From positions 1 to 6,253 of the forward strand of contig CAIZYO010000005.1 in the NCBI GenBank assembly GCA_903937225.1: 6,253 nt of DNA, written 5' to 3'. A program made the translations under genes and the position numbers. The DNA is from an uncultured Chloroflexota bacterium. Lineage in GTDB: Bacteria; Chloroflexota; Limnocylindria; Limnocylindrales; Limnocylindraceae. Under the pieces are notes generated by a model. The model was given only the letters and a program-made list of their open reading frames with translations. It had not been told where the DNA came from and ran no database searches. Shown here in pieces: positions 1 to 6,136 of this stretch (the stretch's first letter is position 1; each line of letters begins with the position of its first letter).

Positions 1-492
1 CTCCCGCCCGGACTGAAGGCGGCGGTGGAGTGGGCGTCTGACGAACTCGACGACGATCGTATTGAGTGGCTGCGTTCACTCCCAACCGAGCGTCGCCTCC
101 GTTACGGCGAGATCAGCGTCACCTTCTGCCACGCCTCACCAGGCTCACGCACCATTCCGTTGAGCGCCGACCTTGATCCGTCCACCACGTTGGAGCTGAT
201 CGGGCAGACGGATGCGCGACTCGTCTGCGTCGGCTTCACGCACCAGGCGCGCGTCAAAGATTACGGCTGGAAGGTGCTCGTGGATGCTGGCTCTGCTGGA
301 CTTCCGTATGACGGTGAAGCATCTGCCGCGTTCGCGGTGATCGACATTGATCCAGAGGCGGCCACGATCAGCGCAGAGATTCACCGCGCAACGTATGACA
401 TGGAAGCGGTCAGCGATGCGATCACCGCGCGCGGGCTTGCGGGCGACGCGTATCGCGCAGCAACGGTGCGCACGGGGAAGATGGTGCGATGA
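1..492 (+). CDS. Calcineurin-like metallophosphoesterase, C-terminal part (5' end outside window)
   Basis: The frame is open from base 1 to the TGA at 490-492, giving 163 residues with the start missing. The N-terminal metal-binding motifs (DxH, GD, GNH) would lie upstream. Visible landmarks fit the YfcE/MJ0936-like phosphodiesterase group: a helix ending in WLRSLP (fragment residues about 20-25), a strand leading to CHASP (His44, usually HGSP), a GFTH motif (residues 78-81, usually GHTH), then DAGSAGLPYDG, equivalent to the usual NPGSxGxPxDG, and a final strand. Such enzymes hydrolyse phosphomono- or phosphodiesters with two metal ions in the cytoplasm, but the substrate cannot be told here. 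The first metal-ligand His of GHTH is Phe, which may alter or weaken metal binding. A GTG at 25 is in frame, but homologous sequence continues before it, so it is not the likely start. The stop overlaps the fabF start by 4 nt, implying translational coupling. Confidence 0.82.
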   Translation, partial: LPPGLKAAVEWASDELDDDRIEWLRSLPTERRLRYGEISVTFCHASPGSRTIPLSADLDPSTTLELIGQTDARLVCVGFTHQARVKDYGWKVLVDAGSAGLPYDGEASAAFAVIDIDPEAATISAEIHRATYDMEAVSDAITARGLAGDAYRAATVRTGKMVR

Positions 493-1799
493 GCGAAGCG
501 CATCGCGTCGTCGTCACGGGGATGGGGGCTCTCTCCCCACTCGGTCGCGGCGTGGACGCGCTCTGGAGCGGTCTCCTTGCGGGACGCTCTGGCATTCGCC
601 GTCTCGAAGGGCTCGACCTCACCGGACAAGAGGTGGACTTTGGCGGACAGGTGCCGAACTTCGACCCTTCAGACATCCTTGAGGCGAAACAGATCAAGCG
701 ACTCGATCGCTTCGCCCATTTTGCTATTGCAGCATCAGTAGAGGCTCTCAGCTCGGCTGGCCTCCCAGCACGACTCAGCGATGCGCAGGCGCTCGGCACC
801 GCAACGATCATTGGTTCTGGACTCGGCGGCGCCACCACGCTCTTTGAGCAGGCGCTCAGCTTTGCGGCAAAGGGGGCGGGACGCGTCTCGCCATTCCTGG
901 TCCCTGGTGCCATTGGCAACATGGCGGCGGGTGAGGTTGCGATCCACGTCAACGCACAGGGCCCATCATTCGGTCCAGTGAGCGCATGCGCCACCGCTGG
1001 ACACGCGATCGGCGAAGCGTATGAGGCGATCCGTCGCGGAGACGCGGAGCGCGCGCTCGCGGGCGGCTCAGAAGCGGCACTTCATCCCGTCGTCATCGCC
1101 GGTTTCAACAATATGCGCGCGCTCTCACGAAGTGCGAGCAGCGTTGAAGGCGGAGACCCATCTGCCGCATCACGCCCATTTGACAGTGCACGCGACGGCT
1201 TCGTGATGGCTGAAGGTGCGGGCGTCTTGCTGCTTGAGCGACTCGATCTCGCGCTCGCGCGTGGCGCCACGCCGCTCGCAGAGATCGTCGGCTACGGAGC
1301 GACGGCCGACGCGCAGTTCATCACCCTCCCCGCACCTGGTGGATTCGGCGCAGTTCGCGCCGCACGTCGCGCGCTGGAGAAGGCGGGTCGTACGGGTGGC
1401 GACATTGATCACGTCAACGCGCACGCCACCTCAACGCCCGAAGGGGATAAGGCGGAGCTCGATGCGATTCGCACGATCCTTACTGGTGCAACTGATGCCG
1501 CGGCCGCTGCGAAAGCGGATCGCGCCGCGCTGCGCGCCACGGTCACCGCAACGAAGGGGAACATCGGTCACACACTTGGCGCCGCGGGCGCGCTCGGCGC
1601 TGCGGCAACGATCTGTGCGATGAGAGATAACCGCGTTCACGCCACGCTCAATCTCACCGATCCTGATCCACTCGTTGGCGCGCTCGACATTGTTCGCGGC
1701 ACGCCACGGGACGGCGAGATTCGCCTTGCGCTCGTGAACGCCTTCGGCTTCGGCGGCCAGAACGCGGCGATTCTCCTTGCCAAATGGGAGGGTCGCTGA
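489..1799 (+). CDS. fabF: 3-oxoacyl-[acyl-carrier-protein] synthase II (KAS II)
   Basis: This 436-residue protein condenses malonyl-ACP with a growing acyl-ACP, the elongation step of cytosolic type II fatty acid synthesis. It is a complete thiolase-fold ketosynthase: VVVTGMGALSPLG at the N-terminus, nucleophile Cys167 in VSACATAGHA, His312 in VNAHATSTPEGDKAE, Lys356 and His361 in TKGNIGHTLGAAGA, and the glycine-rich NAFGFGGQNAAILL end. This is the Cys-His-His arrangement of KAS I/II, distinct from the Cys-His-Asn of KAS III. FabF is preferred over FabB because of the overall motif pattern, but substrate range cannot be proved from sequence. It is slightly longer than the usual 410-415 residues, partly through an alanine-rich insertion at about residues 331-350. 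The ATG at 489 lies in an ATGA overlap with the preceding stop. A weak purine run (GGGGAAG, 474-480) precedes it by 8 nt. The 3' end carries the ribosome binding site of accB. Confidence 0.97.
   Translation: MSEAHRVVVTGMGALSPLGRGVDALWSGLLAGRSGIRRLEGLDLTGQEVDFGGQVPNFDPSDILEAKQIKRLDRFAHFAIAASVEALSSAGLPARLSDAQALGTATIIGSGLGGATTLFEQALSFAAKGAGRVSPFLVPGAIGNMAAGEVAIHVNAQGPSFGPVSACATAGHAIGEAYEAIRRGDAERALAGGSEAALHPVVIAGFNNMRALSRSASSVEGGDPSAASRPFDSARDGFVMAEGAGVLLLERLDLALARGATPLAEIVGYGATADAQFITLPAPGGFGAVRAARRALEKAGRTGGDIDHVNAHATSTPEGDKAELDAIRTILTGATDAAAAAKADRAALRATVTATKGNIGHTLGAAGALGAAATICAMRDNRVHATLNLTDPDPLVGALDIVRGTPRDGEIRLALVNAFGFGGQNAAILLAKWEGR
1786..1792 (+). promoter_or_regulatory. Ribosome binding site for accB, inside fabF
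   Basis: GGGAGGG ends 6 nt before the ATG at 1799. It lies within the last codons of fabF, whose TGA (1797-1799) shares one base with that ATG. The site favours 1799 over the in-frame ATG at 1784, which would put the binding site inside the coding region and leave no comparable site upstream. Confidence 0.75.
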
Positions 1800-2623
1800 T
1801 GCCAGAACGCCGCCGTGACCAGCTCCAGAAGCGCGCACTCCGTGCGCTTGAGGCGGCGCGAGAGGCGGCACGACGTGCGCGTGGCAGCGGCGTAGGCCCC
1901 GCGCAGAGCGGCGTGATCAGCCCGTCAACACCGTCAACTCCGCCAATTGAGCGCTTCACCACGGAGCGCCGTATGGCGGAGCGCGCCGCGCCGCCGCCCG
2001 TGATGCAGACGACACCTCCACGTCCGCGGCGCGGCCAGATGCGTCTCAACGCCCCACCTCCAGAGCTGCGCATCCCAGGACAGGGGGCTACACCATCCGA
2101 TTCACCATCAGCGAGCGCACCCGCATCAGGACCGCTCACCGGCGAAGAGGCGAACCTTGTTGAATTGATCGACCGACTCGCCGCCGTTTCTGGCGGGAGC
2201 GGTCTCGCCGAGATCGAGATCTCGGTGGCTGGGACGCGCGTGCTGGTCCGAAGTCGCGCCGCCGTAACAGGGGGCGCTCCGCGCACTGCTGAAGCGCCAC
2301 ACGCCGAATCAGCAGCGACGCCTCCGCCTTCTGCACCTGTGTCAGACGCGTCGCCCGAAACGAGCGTCGCGCCAGCGCCTGCGAGTGGAGTCTTCGTCAA
2401 CGCACCGCTGACGGGCATCTTCTACGCCGCCGCATCACCTGGCGCCGACCCAATGGTGAAGGTGGGCGACACCGTTGCAGTGGGCCAGCCGATCGGCCTG
2501 ATTGAGGCGATGAAGCTCTTCAATGAGATCAAGTCCGACAAGGCGGGGCGCGTTGCACGCGTCGTTGCCGAGAACGGTCGCATTGTGAAGTCCAAGACGC
2601 CGATCATTGAGCTTGAGTCGTGA
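1799..2623 (+). CDS. accB: Biotin carboxyl carrier protein of acetyl-CoA carboxylase
   Basis: This 274-residue protein carries the biotin that AccC carboxylates and that AccA/AccD use to make malonyl-CoA, the building block of the neighbouring synthases. The C-terminal biotinyl domain (about 198-274) holds the EAMK acceptor site with Lys239, followed by LFNEIKSDKAG. The preceding stretch, APLTGIFY...SPGADPMVKVGD (residues 202-224), matches the 'thumb' loop of fatty-acid-type carrier proteins. Residues about 115-153 resemble the usual AccB N-terminal region (LVELIDRLAAV...GLAEIEISVAGTRVLVRS). Typical AccB proteins are about 150-170 residues. This one has roughly 110 extra residues at the front: an Arg/Ala-rich, probably helical segment (1-29, nine Arg) and a Pro/Ser/Thr-rich linker. 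A second Ala/Pro linker spans about 156-197. The ATG at 1799 is chosen over the one at 1784 because of its ribosome binding site. No biotin carboxylase gene (accC) lies next to it. Confidence 0.95.
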   Translation: MPERRRDQLQKRALRALEAAREAARRARGSGVGPAQSGVISPSTPSTPPIERFTTERRMAERAAPPPVMQTTPPRPRRGQMRLNAPPPELRIPGQGATPSDSPSASAPASGPLTGEEANLVELIDRLAAVSGGSGLAEIEISVAGTRVLVRSRAAVTGGAPRTAEAPHAESAATPPPSAPVSDASPETSVAPAPASGVFVNAPLTGIFYAAASPGADPMVKVGDTVAVGQPIGLIEAMKLFNEIKSDKAGRVARVVAENGRIVKSKTPIIELES

Positions 2624-2625
2624 GC

Positions 2626-2630
2626 GGAGG
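2626..2630 (+). promoter_or_regulatory. Ribosome binding site for fabH
   Basis: GGAGG lies in the 13-nt gap after the accB stop, 6 nt before the ATG at 2637. It decides against the in-frame upstream TTG at 2607, which lies inside accB and would place this site within the coding sequence. Confidence 0.8.
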
Positions 2631-2636
2631 CGCGTC

Positions 2637-3797
2637 ATGAGTGAGCAGCGCATTGGTGGAACGACGGGAAGCGCGCAGATTCCGAATCGAACGACGCACA
2701 TCACCGGCTGGGGTCATGAGGTTCCCGCCGCAACGTTGACGAATGCGGACCTAGAGAAGATCGTTGAGACGAGCGACGAGTGGATCACGACGCGCACGGG
2801 AATTCGCGAACGCCGTATTGCATCAAAGGGGGAGACGACCGCCTCCATGGGGGCACTCGCCGCCGCACGTGCGCTCGGCGTTGCAGGGATCAAGGCCGAC
2901 GACGTTGATCTGATCGTTGTCGCAACCCTGACGCCGGACCACCTGATGCCGAGCACCGCCGTGTTGATCAAGGGTGCGCTGGGGAGCACGCGCGCCGCCG
3001 CGTTTGACCTCTCCGCCGCCTGCTCCGGTTTCGCATACGCGTACGCCGTGGCGCACGGGTTCCTCACCGCAGGACTCGGACAGCGTGCACTGGTTATTGG
3101 CGCGGAGACGCTCTCACGCTCTGTTGACTGGAGTGATCGTTCCACCTGCGTCCTCTTTGGTGATGGCGCGGGGGCAATCGTCCTTGAGGCTCTCGACCTT
3201 GAGGCGGGGCAAGGGGCTGCGTCTCGACCAGGGACGCTCAGCTTTGAGCTCTCTGCGGATCCGAGTGGCGCGTATGCGCTCTGGATCCCTGGCGGTGTCG
3301 GTGAGGGGGCTGATCCGCTGATCAAGATGGATGGCGCAAAGACCTACGTCTACGCAACGCGCACCATGGCGGCGGTTGCAACTGCGGCGATTGAGCGCGC
3401 GGGTCTCACGCCAGCGCAGGTGGATCTGGTGATCCCGCATCAGGCGAACATCCGCATCATTGAACACGTCTCCAAGGCGATCAACTATCCAATGGAGAAG
3501 ATCTTCGTGAACTTGGATAAGTACGGGAATACCTCTGCGGCGAGCATCCCGATCGCGCTCTCTGAGGCGGTCGCCGCCGGCCGATTGAAGCCTGGCGACG
3601 TCTTCTGCACCGTGGCGTTCGGTGGCGGCTACACATCGGGCGCATTTGTCACGCGCTGGGGTGCCGATCCTGCTCACGGCGCGCGTGCCGCGAGTGTTGA
3701 TCCGGCAAGCATCCGCGTGGTGCGACCTGAGGGCGGCGCGAAGGCCGATGAGCCACCCGCCGTCCTGCAGGCGTTTCTTGACCGTCGCCACAGGTAG
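2637..3797 (+). CDS. fabH: 3-oxoacyl-[acyl-carrier-protein] synthase III (KAS III)
   Basis: This 386-residue protein condenses an acyl-CoA primer with malonyl-ACP, the initiating step of type II fatty acid synthesis. Family marks occur in order: HITGWGHEVPAATLTN, TSDEWITTRTGIRERR (residues 45-60), nucleophile Cys129 in DLSAACSGF, VLFGDGAGAIVLE (172-184), His268 in IPHQANIRI and Asn298 in KYGNTSAAS. The Cys-His-Asn triad is therefore complete, so an active enzyme is expected. Whether the primer is acetyl-CoA or a branched acyl-CoA cannot be read reliably. Usual length is about 315-335 residues. Here there are about 18 extra residues at the front and a tail of about 45 after the normal FGGGYTSGAFVTRW end. 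The tail runs without a frame break to the TAG at 3795-3797. The ATG at 2637 is preferred because of the GGAGG 6 nt upstream. Placement between accB and fabG supports the role. Confidence 0.96.
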   Translation: MSEQRIGGTTGSAQIPNRTTHITGWGHEVPAATLTNADLEKIVETSDEWITTRTGIRERRIASKGETTASMGALAAARALGVAGIKADDVDLIVVATLTPDHLMPSTAVLIKGALGSTRAAAFDLSAACSGFAYAYAVAHGFLTAGLGQRALVIGAETLSRSVDWSDRSTCVLFGDGAGAIVLEALDLEAGQGAASRPGTLSFELSADPSGAYALWIPGGVGEGADPLIKMDGAKTYVYATRTMAAVATAAIERAGLTPAQVDLVIPHQANIRIIEHVSKAINYPMEKIFVNLDKYGNTSAASIPIALSEAVAAGRLKPGDVFCTVAFGGGYTSGAFVTRWGADPAHGARAASVDPASIRVVRPEGGAKADEPPAVLQAFLDRRHR

Positions 3798-3815
3798 ACT
3801 CAGATCAAACGCGTG

Positions 3816-3822
3816 AAGGAGG
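3816..3822 (+). promoter_or_regulatory. Ribosome binding site for fabG
   Basis: AAGGAGG, the strongest Shine-Dalgarno match in the window, ends 6 nt before the ATG at 3829. It favours that ATG over the in-frame GTG at 3823, which directly abuts the site. It sits in the 31-nt gap after fabH, the widest gap within the cluster. Confidence 0.85.
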
Positions 3823-3828
3823 GTGAGC

Positions 3829-4578
3829 ATGTTTGAGTTGAAGGGCTACGCAGCGATCGTGACTGGTGGCGCACGAGGGATCGGTCGCGCCATTGCGCTC
3901 GCGCTCGCTGATGCTGGTGCCGACGTGCTGATCACCTACAAGGGGAACACCGCCGCCGCCGACGCCGTGGTTGCGGAGATCAGCGCCAAGGGTCGAAAGG
4001 GGCTCGCCATCCAGGCCGATGCTGCCGACCCAGACGCCGCGGTTGGCGTGGTGGCGAAGGCGATGGAGGCGTTCGGCAAGGTGGATCTTCTGGTGAACAA
4101 TGCAGGGATCACACGCGACACGCTCATCCTGCGCATGACGCCAGAGCAGTGGCGCGAAGTGATTGATACCAACCTCTCTGGCGCCTTCTACATGACGAAG
4201 GCGGCGGTGAAGGAGATGCTGCGCGCCAAGAGTGGACGCATCATCAACATCACGAGCGTCTCTGGCCAAGCAGGGAACGCCGGCCAGGCGAACTACAGCT
4301 CGGCGAAGGCGGGGATGATCGGCCTCACCAAGGCAACGGCACGCGAAGTGGCGAGCCGTGGCATCACCGTCAACGCGGTGGCGCCAGGCTTCATCACGAC
4401 CGAACTCACCGCCGACCTCCCTGACGCAATCAAGGAGGGCGTGAAGGCACAGACGCCACTCGGTCGCTTCGGTGAACCGGACGAGATTGCGGCTGCGGTG
4501 ATCTACCTCGCCTCACCCGAAGCTTCGTACGTCACCGGCCAGGTGCTAGGAGTGGACGGCGGACTGGTGATGATGTGA
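3829..4578 (+). CDS. fabG: 3-oxoacyl-[acyl-carrier-protein] reductase
   Basis: This 249-residue short-chain dehydrogenase/reductase reduces 3-oxoacyl-ACP to 3-hydroxyacyl-ACP with NADPH, the step after each condensation by FabH or FabF. The Rossmann cofactor motif TGGARGIG is at residues 12-19, NNAG at 90-93, and the catalytic residues are Asn115, Ser143 (ITSVSG), Tyr156 and Lys160 (YSSAK). NAVAPGFI follows at 182-189, then the typical VTGQVLGVDGG end. Length and all motifs match FabG closely. SDR proteins are numerous and some FabG-like ones act elsewhere, but the operon context makes the fatty acid role likely. The start at 3829 is set by AAGGAGG. The stop codon overlaps the GTG start of the next gene by 4 nt (GTGA, 4575-4578), so translation of the two is probably coupled. 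Confidence 0.96.
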   Translation: MFELKGYAAIVTGGARGIGRAIALALADAGADVLITYKGNTAAADAVVAEISAKGRKGLAIQADAADPDAAVGVVAKAMEAFGKVDLLVNNAGITRDTLILRMTPEQWREVIDTNLSGAFYMTKAAVKEMLRAKSGRIINITSVSGQAGNAGQANYSSAKAGMIGLTKATAREVASRGITVNAVAPGFITTELTADLPDAIKEGVKAQTPLGRFGEPDEIAAAVIYLASPEASYVTGQVLGVDGGLVMM

Positions 4579-6098
4579 CGCCCGCGGGAAACCGCGGCGC
4601 GCCACTCAGCGCAGCGCTCGCACTCCTCGCCGCAATCACCCTCTCCACCGCCGTATGGGCGGGAGTTGCGGTTCCGCGCACCGCCGCCGTTGTCCGCGAA
4701 GTGGTGACGCAGGAAGTTGTCACCACAGCGACGGCAGGCGAACTCCTTGGTGACGATGGTCGCTACACGATCCTCTTCTTAGGGAGCGACAAGCGCTGTC
4801 GCAAACTTGGATCACCACTTGGGGCGGAGCGCTGCAGCAGCCTCGAGTCGAAGGTGAGTGCGGCGAGTGTGGAGGGGGCGGCAGCACGCGACCTCTATCC
4901 ATACATCTGGTCAAACGTTGCAGACGTTGCACTCGATCAGGCGCGCAACCGTGCAGGAACCGAGCGGACCGACACGATGACGCTGCTGACCGTGGATCCT
5001 GCAACCGGAGAGGCGGCGGCGCTGAGCATCCCGCGCGACATGGAGCGTTTCCCGCTCAAGCCGTCGCTCGCCCGCGACTTCTGCAGGCCGGGGAGCACGC
5101 GCTTCAACACCAAGGTGAATGCGCTCTACGTCTACGCCCAGCTCTGCATGAAGGCCACACCAGCACTCCGCGCGTGGGAGCGCTCATCGCGCGCCGCAGA
5201 GAAGGTGCGCGAGAACCTCGCCTACGCGTTCAACATCGAGATTGACGACTGGGTGCTCGCCACATTCGGCGGGGCCGATGTACTCGGAGCGGCACTCGAC
5301 CGTCTCGCCCCTGCACCAACGCTCGTTCACTTGGATGACAAGAGTCGCTTCGCGGCGTGTCGGACGAATCGACTCAGGACTGGGAACGAGATGGGCTACA
5401 TCGATCGCAACCTCCGTTCCAATGCGAAGTACGGTGATCTCCTCTTCTTGCGTCCAGGGAGTGCGGATCGCTTCGGCGTGCGTAGTGCCTGGGCCTACGC
5501 CAACTGCCGAGAGCCTGAGTCAAACGGGGTGCGCACGACCAGTCCGTTCTTCGTCCCTGATTCGTGCCCTGTCACTGGGCGGAGCGCCGAAGGGTGCATC
5601 TTTGATGTTCCAAGTAACCTCTGGAGCGGCTTCGCGCGCGCACGAAAGTACGACGGCGATACCAATCGGATCCGTCGCGCACAGCGCATCCTCTCCGCGA
5701 TCACGGTGCGCGTCATTGACGCGGGCGCGGAGGTGGCGACGCAACTCGCGACACTCGCCGCCATGCGCTGGTACGCCTGGGCCGACCGTAACGCCGCGGG
5801 GGTGGTCCGCGACTGGAACCTTGGTCCGGCGCTCGTGCGCGGCAGCATCAGCCCAGACGACGTCAGCGAGATCTTCGGCTATGTGGCCACCGCGCGTGCG
5901 CAACTCGTTGCCGGCCCAGACGACCCAGCCGGCTGGCGACCAATGTTGCTGCTCGGTCAGCGCGTCACGCTCCCGAGCGGCACGAGCTGCCGCGTTGCTG
6001 GCGCGTCACTCTTTGGCGGAGATAACTTCAGCGGACGACTCGCCTGCACGCGCGCCTGGGTGGGTGCTGCGTTTGGACCGGTGACCGCAGCGCCTTAG
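4575..6098 (+). CDS. Divergent LytR-CpsA-Psr (LCP) family protein, cysteine-rich
   Basis: This 507-residue protein has one hydrophobic segment near the N-terminus (about residues 9-34), a signal anchor or signal peptide, so the rest should face outside. LCP marks follow: YTILFLGSDKR (64-74), RTDTM (131-135), LLTVDPATGEAAALSIPRD (137-155), FNTKVNALYVYA (177-188), and a late FARARKYDGDTNRIRRAQRIL (353-373), which matches the family's YARSR...SDFGRxxRQ motif except that Gln after the Arg is Ala369. LCP enzymes transfer polyprenyl-diphosphate-linked glycopolymers to peptidoglycan or protein. That role is inferred here. Oddities are about 57 residues between LGSDKR and RTDTM where most members have few, loss of the usual D-lGGV motif, and ten cysteines (75, 87, 170, 191, 262, 311, 331, 341, 472, 491). 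The region after about 425 has no domain I recognise. The GTG start is the first in this frame and has no good binding site (AGGAG at 4548-4552 is too far), so translation probably depends on coupling to fabG. Confidence 0.8.
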   Translation: MTPAGNRGAPLSAALALLAAITLSTAVWAGVAVPRTAAVVREVVTQEVVTTATAGELLGDDGRYTILFLGSDKRCRKLGSPLGAERCSSLESKVSAASVEGAAARDLYPYIWSNVADVALDQARNRAGTERTDTMTLLTVDPATGEAAALSIPRDMERFPLKPSLARDFCRPGSTRFNTKVNALYVYAQLCMKATPALRAWERSSRAAEKVRENLAYAFNIEIDDWVLATFGGADVLGAALDRLAPAPTLVHLDDKSRFAACRTNRLRTGNEMGYIDRNLRSNAKYGDLLFLRPGSADRFGVRSAWAYANCREPESNGVRTTSPFFVPDSCPVTGRSAEGCIFDVPSNLWSGFARARKYDGDTNRIRRAQRILSAITVRVIDAGAEVATQLATLAAMRWYAWADRNAAGVVRDWNLGPALVRGSISPDDVSEIFGYVATARAQLVAGPDDPAGWRPMLLLGQRVTLPSGTSCRVAGASLFGGDNFSGRLACTRAWVGAAFGPVTAAP

Positions 6099-6104
6099 GC
6101 GCTG
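6088..6104. terminator. Possible hairpin terminator at the convergent gene ends
   Basis: CAGCGCC and GGCGCTG form a perfect 7-bp, GC-rich stem around the 3-nt loop TTA. The LCP gene's stop codon (6096-6098) spans the loop and the right arm. It sits exactly where two convergent genes end, so it could stop transcription from either side. There is no T-run after it on either strand, so it is not a canonical Rho-independent terminator. Confidence 0.3.
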
Positions 6105-6136
6105 ACGCCGATCAGCTAGGCGCCAACGCCAATCAG
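6095..6136. repeat. Tandem duplication of a 21-bp unit at the convergent stop codons
   Basis: Units 6095-6115 and 6116-6136 lie head to tail and match at 17 of 21 positions; all four differences are transitions. Read on the minus strand, both encode the same end in frame: LIGVGA then TAG, and LIGVSA then TAA. Read on the plus strand, both contain an in-frame TAG for the LCP gene (6096-6098 and 6117-6119). The first minus-strand stop ends the transporter gene, so the 6095-6115 unit lies beyond its coding region. Confidence 0.85.

Noticed and set aside
25..27. GTG as the start of a short complete phosphoesterase
   Set aside because: The same frame is open to the window edge with family-like residues before it, and the protein would lack the N-terminal metal-binding half.
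1654..2418. Long open frame on the minus strand opposite fabF and accB
   Set aside because: It lies opposite two well-supported genes and its translation is low-complexity Arg/Ser/Ala/Gly sequence, as expected from GC-rich antisense frames. No motif or ribosome binding site supports it.
3795..3800. TAGACT as a possible -10 box for a promoter in front of fabG
   Set aside because: It fits a loose TAnnnT pattern, but the nearest -35-like sequence (TTGACC, 3778-3783) is only 11 nt away, too close for a standard promoter. The match may be chance and overlaps the fabH stop.
3114..3830. Long open frame on the minus strand opposite fabH
   Set aside because: The product is Arg-rich without recognisable domains, and the opposite strand encodes a FabH with all catalytic motifs.
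5242..6084. 280-codon plus-strand frame overlapping the LCP gene
   Set aside because: The translation is Ser/Arg/Ala-rich with no domain, and the LCP reading frame has clear family motifs on both sides of this stretch.
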